Positions 42,907 to 51,084 of a DNA stretch of 64,000 bases are shown one piece after another. The stretch comes from CAIVAT01 sp964525995 (GTDB lineage: Bacteria; Bacteroidota; Bacteroidia; Bacteroidales; FEN-979). A program made the position numbers and the translations under genes. The stretch's first letter is position 1; the number at the start of each line of letters is the position of its first letter. The notes under the pieces were generated by a model that was given only the letters and a program-made list of their open reading frames with translations, was not told where the DNA came from and searched no databases. The stretch lies in assembly GCA_964525995.1 (NCBI GenBank), contig CAZGIM010000002.1, forward strand, positions 1 to 64,000. The letters run 5' to 3'.

Positions 42907-43794
42907 ATGAAAATCTTCAGTATTAACCCATGCCGGATGTTTGTCACACTGATGGCAACCATTCTGGCAATTTTTATTACGACCCCGGGGCGCACCCAGG
43001 AAAAAAGCACCGGTTCTGAGAAGTCGGGAACGACGATCCATCTTAAAGTTGTCAAGGATAAAGATGGTAAAACCACGACTCTTGACACCACTATAACTTT
43101 TTCGTCGCCGGTTGACCGGGAGGAGATAAGGGAAATGATTCACAAGCTGAAGGATGATATGAAGGAGATGAAACTGGATATTAAAAATTTGGGCTACGAT
43201 ATGCAGTTGGAGTTGGAGGGTATAGACGGGATGGACTCTCTGGAAAAGGAGATGGATCAGGTAATCGTTTTGAAAAACAGGGGGAAAGGTGGTGATTTCA
43301 GGATGCATAGGGGGCCCCGGGGTTATAACTATAATTATCAGTTCAGGTGCCCGGAACTTCAGGATCTGTCGGAATGGGAATGTCCGGGAGATGCAGCGTT
43401 TGATATATCTATCCCTCGGCCTGACCGAAGGATCATGGATCTGAGACGCGACGAGGGTGGTTCGCTGAATGATCTTTTAGGTGACATTCCGATGGATCGG
43501 GTGATGAGTTATTCTATCAAGGATCGTAAAAACGGAAAAAGGATTGTAATTGATCTTGAAGACGGACCCTGGCCTGTGGTCCGTGATCATGTAGTGGTTA
43601 TCGGAGGCGATCGTCAGCGGGTTCAGCAACGGCACACTACTGGTGAAAAAAATGTAAGAGTCATCGTCAGTCCGAAACGCGACCAGGAGGAATTTGAAAA
43701 GCAAGAAGGGAAGGCACCCGAAGTAGTCCCTGAAAATCCGACAAAGAAGGAGCGTCAGGAATCGGGTAGTAGTGAGGAAACACCAAAGATTTAA
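42907..43794 (+). CDS. Secreted protein of unknown function
   Basis: A 295-residue protein with a signal peptide (residues 1-30, hydrophobic MFVTLMATILAIFITT), a Thr-rich strand region, a helical segment (REEIREMIHKLKDDMKEMKL, about 75-95) and a Lys/Glu-rich tail. I do not recognise the family. A strong AGGAGG ribosome site (about 42896) precedes ATG 42907. The gene is divergent from the RprXY-like genes, with the TTAAC repeats between, so it is likely part of that regulon and perhaps an envelope stress protein. A terminator follows. Confidence 0.75.
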   Translation: MKIFSINPCRMFVTLMATILAIFITTPGRTQEKSTGSEKSGTTIHLKVVKDKDGKTTTLDTTITFSSPVDREEIREMIHKLKDDMKEMKLDIKNLGYDMQLELEGIDGMDSLEKEMDQVIVLKNRGKGGDFRMHRGPRGYNYNYQFRCPELQDLSEWECPGDAAFDISIPRPDRRIMDLRRDEGGSLNDLLGDIPMDRVMSYSIKDRKNGKRIVIDLEDGPWPVVRDHVVVIGGDRQRVQQRHTTGEKNVRVIVSPKRDQEEFEKQEGKAPEVVPENPTKKERQESGSSEETPKI

Positions 43795-43848
43795 TAGTTC
43801 TCCGTTCTTTATACATACCATTGTTAGAAATGTGCGCTAAAACAAGAG

Positions 43849-43872
43849 GGCGGCTCCAAAGGCCGCCTTTTT
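43849..43872 (+). terminator. Terminator after the secreted protein gene
   Basis: GGCGGC pairs with GCCGCC around a TCCAAAG loop, followed by TTTTT. Confidence 0.75.
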
Positions 43873-43878
43873 AATTTG

Positions 43879-43917
43879 ATGTCGGGATAAAAAAAGAGGG
43901 TGGCTCGCCAATGGAGT
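43879..43917 (-). terminator. Terminator of the set 3 hydrogenase operon
   Basis: A 14-bp stem with one mismatch (plus-strand arms AAAGAGGGTGGCTC and GAGTCACCCTCTTT) preceded on the plus strand by an A-run that becomes a T-run on the minus strand. It lies 26 bp beyond the hydA stop. Confidence 0.8.
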
Positions 43918-43942
43918 CACCCTCTTTAGTTACGCAAGAGAA

Positions 43943-45736
43943 TTAGTATCTCTTCCGGGGAGTATAATGAGTATGGAGCAGTTCGTGTGATTTATGCCCT
44001 AAGGGTTTTTCGAGAAAATCTTTGTAGATTTCAGCAATTTCAGGATTTTCATGAGATTTTCTGATGGGCATTCCCATATCTTCTTCGTAGATAGCCTTTT
44101 TGCGTTTGGACCTGATCTCAGGGCTGGTCGGTATGGGTTGTCCTCCTCCTCCAAGACATCCTCCCGGGCAGGCCATAATTTCGATAAAGTGGTAGTTCAC
44201 TTTTCCATCTTTAACATTTTGCATAACGGTTTTGGCATGAGCCAGTCCGTTCGCAACCGCGCATTTCAGTTCGACACCTTCAAGAAAACTCCATTCGGGT
44301 TTAACTTTTTCGATCTTAATGGAGGCTTCCCGCACTTCACCTTCAGTACCGCGGACAGGGATGATATTCAGTCCATCGAAAGGAACCTCTCTTCCTGTCA
44401 CGATTTCATAGGCTGTACGGAGGGCAGCTTCCATAACCCCACCTGTGGAGCCGAAGATTACTGCGGCGCCTGTGGATGATCCCATGAAGCTATCATATTT
44501 TTCATCAGGTAACTCATCAAATTCGAGGCCGGCCTGTTTGATCATGATGGCAAGCTCGCGGGTAGTGAGGACATAGTCAACATCCTTGAATCCGCTGGAT
44601 CGCATTTCGGGTCGGTTTGCTTCAAATTTCTTGGCAGTACAGGGCATGATGGAAACGGAAACGATATCACGCGGGTCGAGTTTACGTTTTTGCGCGTAGT
44701 AAGTTTTCGCCAGCGCTCCGAACATCTGTTGAGGTGATTTGCAGGTGGAGAGGTTGGGAAGATATTCGGGGAAGGTATGTTCAATGAATTTGATCCAACC
44801 TGGTGAACAAGAGGTTGCCATAGGGAGCGCAACAGTAGGATCCTTATCGACCAATGCCTTTTTCAACCGTGTCAATAATTCGTTGCCTTCTTCGATAATG
44901 GTGAGGTCGGCTGTAAAATCGGTGTCGAGGACGGAGGAAAATCCCAATCTGCGAAGAGCTGCTACCATTTTTCCCGTGACGATCTTTCCATGCGGAAGTC
45001 CCAAAGCCTCTCCAAGAGCTACGCGAACGGCAGGAGCTGTTTGAACCACGACATGTTTGTTTGGGTCGTAAATTGCATCCCATACCTGGTCGATATAATT
45101 CCGTTCGATAAGAGCCCCGGTCGGGCAGCGGTTGACACACTGACCGCAGTTGGTGCAAACGACTTCGAAAAGCGAATGTTCGAAGAAGGTTGAGATTTTC
45201 ATTTTATCGCCCTTATAAGCGACGCCGAGTGCGCTGACGCTCTGGAGTTCTTCGCAGGTTCGAACACAACGCTGACAACGAATGCAACGGCTGTCATCTT
45301 TGATAATGGCTGTGTTGAACATATCTATGGTATATTTTTTATCGGGTACAAGATCGAGGAACAAGTGATCGCCGGTGAGCATTTGCGAGGCGAGACCCTG
45401 TAGTTCACAATTTCCGTTTTTATAACACTTGGTACAGTCGGCATTGTGTTCCGAAAGAAGGAGTTCAACGATATGTTTCCGGGCCATCCTTACTTTCATG
45501 CTGTTGGTATGGATCACCATGCCTTCTGCAACAGGTGTTGCGCAAGATGCGGGGAGGTTTTTCACCTTTTCCTGTTCAACAACGCAAACACGACAGTTTC
45601 CGGCGACGCACAGATCTTCATGAAAACAAAGGGTCGGGATATGTATGTTCAGTTTGCGGGCGGCTTCGAGGATGGTCGAACCTTCATCCACCGTGACGGC
45701 AATACCGTCGATCGTCAAATTTATTTGTTTAGCCAT
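43943..45736 (-). CDS. hydA: [FeFe]-hydrogenase catalytic subunit HydA (set 3), L1 variant TSCSPGW
   Basis: A 597-residue catalytic subunit with [2Fe-2S], His-Cys [4Fe-4S] (H97, C101, C104, C110) and two [4Fe-4S] sites, then H-cluster motifs: L1 TSCSPGW (C310; Ser311 where a ligand Cys is usual), L2 MPCTAK (C366), L3 MACPGGC (C523, C527). The DNA codon is TCA, so the Ser is not a reading error of one base in this copy. This L1 form recurs, as I recall, in multimeric A-type enzymes, so it need not abolish activity. The C-terminus carries the same RKSHENPEIAEIYKDFLEKP tail as set 2. It ends the set 3 operon. Confidence 0.93.
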   Translation of the reverse strand: MAKQINLTIDGIAVTVDEGSTILEAARKLNIHIPTLCFHEDLCVAGNCRVCVVEQEKVKNLPASCATPVAEGMVIHTNSMKVRMARKHIVELLLSEHNADCTKCYKNGNCELQGLASQMLTGDHLFLDLVPDKKYTIDMFNTAIIKDDSRCIRCQRCVRTCEELQSVSALGVAYKGDKMKISTFFEHSLFEVVCTNCGQCVNRCPTGALIERNYIDQVWDAIYDPNKHVVVQTAPAVRVALGEALGLPHGKIVTGKMVAALRRLGFSSVLDTDFTADLTIIEEGNELLTRLKKALVDKDPTVALPMATSCSPGWIKFIEHTFPEYLPNLSTCKSPQQMFGALAKTYYAQKRKLDPRDIVSVSIMPCTAKKFEANRPEMRSSGFKDVDYVLTTRELAIMIKQAGLEFDELPDEKYDSFMGSSTGAAVIFGSTGGVMEAALRTAYEIVTGREVPFDGLNIIPVRGTEGEVREASIKIEKVKPEWSFLEGVELKCAVANGLAHAKTVMQNVKDGKVNYHFIEIMACPGGCLGGGGQPIPTSPEIRSKRKKAIYEEDMGMPIRKSHENPEIAEIYKDFLEKPLGHKSHELLHTHYTPRKRY

Positions 45737-45769
45737 ATATAGATTCTTAAGTAACAGGTTAATAATGAA

Positions 45770-46936
45770 TTAATAAATCATCTCTTCTTTAAAGTTATTG
45801 ACGATGGAAGAGAAGGAATTGGCGACAGATTGTCCTAAACCGCATTTGGCAGTGAGTTTCATGCTTTCGCTGAGTTTCATCAATTGATCAAGGTAAAGGG
45901 CTTTCTTTTCGCCTTTTTTTACAGCCTCAATGCCCTTACGCAATTGTTGACATCCTACCCGGCAGGGAGTACACTGTCCGCACGATTCTTCTTCAAAAAA
46001 TTCGAGGTAATTGTGGAGGACGTTGTACATCGACCGTGAACTGTTAAAGATCATCATTGAACCTCCAGTCGGAACCCCTTCAAAACCAATGATGGTATCT
46101 TTGAATTTTTTTCTGGGGACGCAGAAGCCCGAGGCACCGCCGACCTGGACGGCTTTTGTATCACCATCGCCGAATTCGTCAACAAAGCGATCGAGCGACA
46201 TGCCGAGTTCCAGCTCATAGATTCCGGGGATGGGGGTGTCGCCTGACACCGAAAACACCTTAGATCCGCGTGAGTCGGTAGTACCTAGTTTTTTATACTG
46301 TTCGGGACCCAGACGCATGATCATGAGAACATTCACAAACGTTTCGACATTGTTGATGACCGTGGGTTTTTTCATGAAACCGCTGGTGGTGGGGTAAGGG
46401 GGTTTATTCCGGGGTTCTCCTCTTCCGCCTTCCATAGATTCAAAGAGTGCGCTTTCTTCACCACAGATGTAAGCTCCGGATCCCATTCTGATTTCAATGG
46501 GAAAGTTATGACCCAATGCTTTAGCATGTTCATGATAGATATCGAGTTCTTTCTGAAGTTCAGGAAGCATAAACCGGTATTCACCGCGGAGGTACATATA
46601 TCCCTTTTTTGCGCCGATGACCTTACCGCAAATGGCCATTCCCGAGAAGACTTTTCGTGGAACCCGTGAAAGGATTTCGCGGTCTTTAAAGGTTCCCGGC
46701 TCGCCTTCATCGGCGTTACAGATTACAAATTTTTCATCGCTCGGGGTTTCGGCCGTGAATTTCCATTTCATGGCTGTTGGGAAACCGGCTCCACCCCGGC
46801 CCCGTAATCCTGATTCGAGCAGATCCTTAAGGATTTCTTCATTGGAACGCTTTAAGGTACTGGCCAGGACTTTATATTTTTCACTGGAATATTCACCGAA
46901 AATGAGGTCCACCCTCTTTAATGTTTGTTCTGACAT
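45770..46936 (-). CDS. hydB: NADH-binding flavoprotein subunit HydB (set 3), short form
   Basis: 388 residues: only the NuoF core, with LRGRGGAGFPTAMKW, NADEGEPGTFKDRE, GEESALFESMEGGRG and the [4Fe-4S] ligands ESCGQCTPCRVGCQQL. It lacks the N-terminal thioredoxin-like [2Fe-2S] domain and the C-terminal ferredoxin present in sets 1 and 2. The first frame residue M is an ATG and the length matches free NuoF proteins, so this is a real short form, not a truncation. Fewer clusters mean fewer routes for electrons, so set 3 may not bifurcate in the same way as sets 1 and 2. Confidence 0.92.
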   Translation of the reverse strand: MSEQTLKRVDLIFGEYSSEKYKVLASTLKRSNEEILKDLLESGLRGRGGAGFPTAMKWKFTAETPSDEKFVICNADEGEPGTFKDREILSRVPRKVFSGMAICGKVIGAKKGYMYLRGEYRFMLPELQKELDIYHEHAKALGHNFPIEIRMGSGAYICGEESALFESMEGGRGEPRNKPPYPTTSGFMKKPTVINNVETFVNVLMIMRLGPEQYKKLGTTDSRGSKVFSVSGDTPIPGIYELELGMSLDRFVDEFGDGDTKAVQVGGASGFCVPRKKFKDTIIGFEGVPTGGSMMIFNSSRSMYNVLHNYLEFFEEESCGQCTPCRVGCQQLRKGIEAVKKGEKKALYLDQLMKLSESMKLTAKCGLGQSVANSFSSIVNNFKEEMIY

Positions 46937-46962
46937 GACTTATTCTCCTATCTTCTTATAGA

Positions 46963-47427
46963 TTATTTGTTGATATATTCACTGATGATATCATGTACCT
47001 TTTCAGGAGTAAGCCCGCTGTAAGGTTTCTCGTTGATCAGCATGGCAGGGCCTTCATGGCACCAGCCTAAACAGTTGGTTTCGAGTAGGGTGAATTTCTT
47101 ATTCGTGGTCGTCTCGCCGACCTTGATCTTCAGCATATCCTCCAGGGTCTGAATGATTTGCTTTTTTCCGTGCATATCGCAGGTAATCGTCTTGCAAACA
47201 CGAATTACATACTCACCCCTGGGCTCAGTGTCGAGGAATGAGTAAAAGGTTGCAGTACCGTAAACCTGTGCTGCAGAGATGTCCAGCTCTTTTGCGATAT
47301 CGGTCATACAGGTGTCGGAAAGAAAATTGTCCTTTTCAACAACGCCCTGCAGAATGGGCAGCAGGCTGGTCCGTTCACGACCGTATCGGTCTGCTAATTC
47401 CCTGATTAATGATTGGCATTCAGTCAT
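46963..47427 (-). CDS. hydC: NuoE-like [2Fe-2S] subunit HydC (set 3)
   Basis: A 154-residue NuoE-type subunit with C-x4-C in RVCKTITCDMHG and C-x3-C in TNCLGWCHEGP. ATG 47427. First gene of the hydC-hydB-hydA operon, with two Rex-like boxes around its -7 element. It differs from set 1 and 2 copies in the loop between the cysteine pairs, consistent with a separate lineage and not recent duplication. Confidence 0.92.
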   Translation of the reverse strand: MTECQSLIRELADRYGRERTSLLPILQGVVEKDNFLSDTCMTDIAKELDISAAQVYGTATFYSFLDTEPRGEYVIRVCKTITCDMHGKKQIIQTLEDMLKIKVGETTTNKKFTLLETNCLGWCHEGPAMLINEKPYSGLTPEKVHDIISEYINK

Positions 47428-47480
47428 AACATTTTTTTTAAATTATTAATATATAATGTTTTATGTGATAATAAAGTTAA

Positions 47481-47498
47481 TTGTGAAAATATTAACAA
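47481..47498. promoter_or_regulatory. Rex-like operator, downstream box of set 3
   Basis: TTGTGAAAATATTAACAA: near-perfect Rex box (TTGTGA, 6-bp centre, TAACAA). It lies 9 bp past the -7 element, where a repressor blocks initiation. Confidence 0.65.
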
Positions 47499-47507
47499 TT
47501 TTTTTAG

Positions 47508-47515
47508 CAAATTTA
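47508..47515 (-). promoter_or_regulatory. -7 element of the set 3 hydrogenase operon
   Basis: TAAATTTG on the minus strand, placed symmetrically between the two Rex-like boxes (9-10 bp from each). Confidence 0.55.
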
Positions 47516-47525
47516 TCATTTTCTT

Positions 47526-47543
47526 TTGTGATTAGGTTAACAA
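47526..47543. promoter_or_regulatory. Rex-like operator, upstream box of set 3
   Basis: TTGTGATTAGGTTAACAA: half-sites TTGTGA and TAACAA as in the box at 47481, centre to centre 45 bp away. It covers the position expected for the -33 element. Confidence 0.65.
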
Positions 47544-47643
47544 TCATCTTGTTTTTTTTTGATTCATTCAATTTATAAATGGTCTAAATTTCGACTTTAG
47601 GGATTCCTGTTCTTTTGCTCCAGGGTATTTGCATTCCTTTGAC

Positions 47644-47651
47644 TAATTTTG
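47644..47651 (+). promoter_or_regulatory. -7 element of truA
   Basis: TAATTTTG, 19 bp before ATG 47671. No -33 TTG at 19-21 bp. Confidence 0.4.
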
Positions 47652-47670
47652 CAGCGTTGATCCCTAAATC

Positions 47671-48435
47671 ATGAGCCAAAGGTATTTCATCAGGCTGGCG
47701 TACGACGGAACCGGGTTTCATGGCTGGCAGCGGCAACCCAATTCAGTCACAGTTCAACAATCGCTGGAGGATGCCATGACGATGATACTGGGGACCAGGA
47801 TTGTACTGACCGGTGCCGGAAGAACCGATACCGGGGTTCATGCTGCATGCTTTTTTGCTCATTTTGATCTTACCGGATCGTTATCTGATCATGAATGCAG
47901 GAGTCTGGTTCACCATCTTAATGGCTACCTGAAGGATGCCATTGCCGTGGAACGGATTATCCCGGTCGGTCAGCAATTCCATACCCGTTACAGTGCATTA
48001 TCACGGACCTATCGTTACTGTATTGCAAGGGAACACAATCCTTTCCGGGTACGTTACACCTGGTTTCTCAATGCACCTATAGATACGGACCTGATGAACC
48101 AGGGAGCCGAGATTCTGGTAGGCTGTGACGATTTCACCTCTTTCTCGAAGGTTGACACCGATACCAAAACCAACTTTTGCAAGGTCATGGAAGCCGGCTG
48201 GTGTCAGGAAGGAACCGAGTTGGTTTTCACCATAAAGGCCGACCGTTTTCTCCGGAATATGGTACGGGCGATTGTTGGTACCCTACTTGATCTGGGAACA
48301 GGCAAAATCGGAACCAGCGACTTTAACCGGATCATTGAAAACAAAGACCGATCGGGGGCAGGGCAGTCGGTTCCGGCGCGAGGGTTGATCCTTCAATCAA
48401 TCGAATACCCTCAGGAAGCCGGGTTGGGCAGATAG
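47671..48435 (+). CDS. truA: tRNA pseudouridine synthase A
   Basis: Isomerises uridines 38-40 in the tRNA anticodon arm. The 254 residues have the RxDxGVHA-type catalytic motif GAGRTDTGVHA (Asp about 52), the N-terminal FIRLAYDGTGFHGWQRQ and C-terminal FLRNMVRAIVGTLLDLG. Length and motifs are normal. It is divergent from the set 3 hydrogenase operon and stands alone. Confidence 0.96.
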   Translation: MSQRYFIRLAYDGTGFHGWQRQPNSVTVQQSLEDAMTMILGTRIVLTGAGRTDTGVHAACFFAHFDLTGSLSDHECRSLVHHLNGYLKDAIAVERIIPVGQQFHTRYSALSRTYRYCIAREHNPFRVRYTWFLNAPIDTDLMNQGAEILVGCDDFTSFSKVDTDTKTNFCKVMEAGWCQEGTELVFTIKADRFLRNMVRAIVGTLLDLGTGKIGTSDFNRIIENKDRSGAGQSVPARGLILQSIEYPQEAGLGR

Positions 48436-48467
48436 AAAATTTGCAATTTTTCAGCTTTTTAAGCGGG

Positions 48468-49433
48468 TTAACCTTTGCGCTTTACAAGTATCTGTGATTC
48501 TTCTGCGATTGCCCGGGCGTTCATCCGGTATTTCTCCAATAGTTCGGCAGGTGTGCCCGATTCTCCAAAGCGATCCTTCATCCCGACAAATGACATGGGA
48601 ACGGGGTGGGATTGTACCACTACTTCAGCGACGGCGCTTCCCAACCCGGTAAATGTCTGATGTTCTTCGGCCGTCAGGATGGCTCCTGTTTCAACAGCGG
48701 CTTGCAGGATGGCATTCCGGTCGATGGGTTTTATGGTGTGCATATTGATAACCCTGACGCCGATTCCCTGTGATTCAAGCATGTTGGCGGCCTGCAACGC
48801 TTCCCAGACCAGATGTCCGGTTGCAATGATCGTCATATCGAAACCCTGTTTCAGCGTCTGTGACAACCCGATCCGGAAGCTCATTTCTTCGGTGGTAAAA
48901 TCGGGAACTGCTTCCCGGCCAAAGCGAAGATAGACCGGACCGCGACAATCTTCGATGGCTGAGATCGCGGCCCGTTTTGCCTGGGTGGCATCGCAGGGTG
49001 AAAGCACCGTCATATTTGGCAAAACACGCATCATTCCAATATCTTCGAGAGCCTGGTGGGTGGCACCATCAGGTCCAACCGAAACCCCTGCATGGGCACC
49101 GCCGATTATAACATGGAGGTTGTTATAGCAGACCGAGACCCGTATCTGATCGGCACAACGGAGTGCAGCAAACACGCCGTATGTTGTGAATACCGCAACC
49201 TTCCCTTCCAGAGCAAGTCCGGCTGCAATTCCGACGCAATTTTGTTCAGCGATACCCAGTGATATAAACCTTTCGGGAAAGGCTTCAGCAAAAAGATTGC
49301 ACCCCACGGATGCAGTAATATCGGCCCCTAAACAGACTACTCGCGGGTTGCAGGTTCCGGCTAAGAGTAAACCTTCTCCAAATCCGGTTTTTGTTGGTTT
49401 GTTACCTTTATTGAAGAATGATTCAGGCATCAT
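48468..49433 (-). CDS. Transketolase, C-terminal (pyrimidine/C-domain) subunit
   Basis: The second half of a split transketolase, needed for the pentose phosphate pathway. About 321 residues. It carries the TPP pyrimidine-binding domain (SLGIAEQNCVGIAAGLALEG, with the catalytic Glu) and the C-terminal domain (ATGHLVWEALQAANMLES; TAEEHQTFTGLGSAVAEV). ATG 49433 is taken in place of a TTG at 49439. It overlaps the N-terminal subunit gene by 11 bp, so the two are co-translated. Split transketolases are common in anaerobic Bacteroidetes and Clostridia. Confidence 0.93.
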   Translation of the reverse strand: MMPESFFNKGNKPTKTGFGEGLLLAGTCNPRVVCLGADITASVGCNLFAEAFPERFISLGIAEQNCVGIAAGLALEGKVAVFTTYGVFAALRCADQIRVSVCYNNLHVIIGGAHAGVSVGPDGATHQALEDIGMMRVLPNMTVLSPCDATQAKRAAISAIEDCRGPVYLRFGREAVPDFTTEEMSFRIGLSQTLKQGFDMTIIATGHLVWEALQAANMLESQGIGVRVINMHTIKPIDRNAILQAAVETGAILTAEEHQTFTGLGSAVAEVVVQSHPVPMSFVGMKDRFGESGTPAELLEKYRMNARAIAEESQILVKRKG

Positions 49434-50307
49434 GATCAAGGGTATCGGTCAGGTGGACAGAATTCGAGAGAAAATTGTTTTCGAGCTCCTTCAGAAATAT
49501 TCCGGCCTGTTCGGCCGATGGAGCTTTTCCATGCCACCTGTAATCATTCTCAATCTGTGTGACGCCTTTCCCCATTATTGTTTTGAGGATGATCACGGTG
49601 GGTTTTCCTTTGCAGGGTACAGGTTGACGGAAGGCATTCAGCATCTCGTGAAAATTATGGCCGTTGCATGGAATCACATTCCATCCGAAACTGAACCATT
49701 TTCCAGCGAGGGGTTCCAGTCCCATAACTTTTTCGGTGGGTCCATCGATCTGCAATCCGTTCCGGTCAATCAGGGCAGTCAGGTTATCCAACTGATGATG
49801 TGAGGCTGCCATCGCGGTTTCCCAAATGGAACCTTCCTGAAGTTCTCCATCTCCTGTGAGGCAGAAAATGTGATGGGATTTCCGGTCTATTTTTGCAGCG
49901 AGGGCCATTCCGGCTGCTACCGACAATCCCTGTCCCAGTGATCCGGCCGATAGTTCAATGCCAGGTAACCCATGATCGCGACCCGGATGGCCCTGCAGGC
50001 GGCTTCCCAGTTTACGCAGAGTAACTAATTCTTCTGTGGAAAAATATCCGGCTTGGGCGAGGGTCGCATAAAAGACCGGAGCAACATGACCGATCGACAG
50101 GATAAACCGGTCACGATCTGCCCAGCCGGGGTTTCGGGGATCATGGTGCAGTACCGAGAAGAACAGTGTCGTGAAGATATCGGCAAGTCCCAGCGATCCG
50201 CCGAGGTGACCGGATCCGGCGACAGCGAGAGCGCGGATGACGTCGCATCGAATCGCAAATGCAATTCTGCGGAGCGACCCGGGGTCCTGTGTATGGAGAT
50301 TCTTCAT
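49423..50307 (-). CDS. Transketolase, N-terminal (TPP-binding) subunit
   Basis: The 294-residue pyrophosphate-binding half: GSGHLGGSLGLADIFTTLFF, and the metal/TPP motif LTGDGELQEGSIWETAMAASHH (GDG with E-x-Q) around residues 150-170, plus LIDRNGLQIDG. It precedes the C-terminal subunit. Its start is 1 bp after the stop of the LolA-like gene, suggesting an operon with it. Confidence 0.93.
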   Translation of the reverse strand: MKNLHTQDPGSLRRIAFAIRCDVIRALAVAGSGHLGGSLGLADIFTTLFFSVLHHDPRNPGWADRDRFILSIGHVAPVFYATLAQAGYFSTEELVTLRKLGSRLQGHPGRDHGLPGIELSAGSLGQGLSVAAGMALAAKIDRKSHHIFCLTGDGELQEGSIWETAMAASHHQLDNLTALIDRNGLQIDGPTEKVMGLEPLAGKWFSFGWNVIPCNGHNFHEMLNAFRQPVPCKGKPTVIILKTIMGKGVTQIENDYRWHGKAPSAEQAGIFLKELENNFLSNSVHLTDTLDHDA

Positions 50308-50308
50308 T

Positions 50309-50947
50309 CTAACGCATGTCGATCACTTCCACACCTGGAAATTTCTTCGAATCGAAGACAAAATCAGCCGGAGTAACCGGGGTGTCGGTAACATAATTTT
50401 TAATGGTGTAGGTGAACATATTGCCGCTTTTGTCATAGAGGGTAAAGGTCTTAACCTGTTTTTTGACCTTATCGATTCCCAGAAGGGCTTTTGTAAAGTT
50501 CTTTCCGGCATTCGGGGTAAGTTCAACCACGGCAGTGTTCTCATCAGTTCCCTTGAGCATTTTGGCTTTGTAATTTGCATTGTACGAAGTGAGCAACTTC
50601 GAGGGAGTCATCGCGTCGTCCTTGTTATCAAGGGTATTGATCTGAACTTCGTTGGATTCTTTCAGGTAGGTCCAAACAGTGGTTCCGTCAGAGATTACGG
50701 TTTGTCCGGCCACATTCATCCGGTACCGGTCACCTGATATTAAAAGGGTACCGGATTTTTCTTCCCTGATCTTTGCTTTCTGGTTTACCATGGAATAGGT
50801 AAAATCAACTTTGATCGATTTGTGGGTTTTTGCTTTGGCGCTTACCTGATCAAGTAATGCTGAGGCTTTTTGATCTTTACCCTGGCCGAACGAAAAAATG
50901 GAAACAACGGTAAAAACGAGGGTAACTAATGAACTGAGTCTGGTCAT
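50309..50947 (-). CDS. LolA-like outer-membrane lipoprotein carrier
   Basis: A 212-residue periplasmic protein with a signal peptide (residues 1-20, VTLVFTVVSIFSFGQG) and the LolA fold: a segment reading SIKVDFTYSMVNQKAKIREEKS, then GTLLISGDRYRMN, and TVWTYLKESNEVQIN. LolA carries lipoproteins from the inner to the outer membrane. It lies between the split transketolase genes and ftsK in a head-to-tail run on the minus strand. A repeat-rich spacer separates it from ftsK. Confidence 0.85.
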   Translation of the reverse strand: MTRLSSLVTLVFTVVSIFSFGQGKDQKASALLDQVSAKAKTHKSIKVDFTYSMVNQKAKIREEKSGTLLISGDRYRMNVAGQTVISDGTTVWTYLKESNEVQINTLDNKDDAMTPSKLLTSYNANYKAKMLKGTDENTAVVELTPNAGKNFTKALLGIDKVKKQVKTFTLYDKSGNMFTYTIKNYVTDTPVTPADFVFDSKKFPGVEVIDMR

Positions 50948-50949
50948 GA

Positions 50950-51075
50950 AAGGAATGATTGAATGAATGATTGACTAATTTATTGAGTGAATGAGTGATT
51001 GAGTGAATTAATTTTGAATTAATGTTATATCCCTAATTCCTAACGCCCAATGCCTAATGCCTAATTTGAATTTAA
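50950..51075. repeat. Degenerate simple repeats between lolA-like gene and ftsK
   Basis: Blocks of GATTGAATGAATGA/TGAGTGAATGAG tetramers, then AATGCCTAATGCCTAAT units. The tetramers resemble those at 7754. No gene is present. Confidence 0.6.
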
Positions 51076-51084
51076 GTTTTATTC

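Noticed and set aside
22511..47427. Reading HydB/HydC as complex I (NuoE/NuoF) genes
   Set aside because: Each pair sits directly with an H-cluster HydA, and no membrane Nuo genes are present; two HydB copies also carry the extra clusters of bifurcating hydrogenases.
50950..51075. Repeat-rich spacer as an attachment site or mobile-element scar
   Set aside because: No integrase, inverted repeats or target duplication nearby; similar tetramers occur at 7754, so simple slippage is enough.
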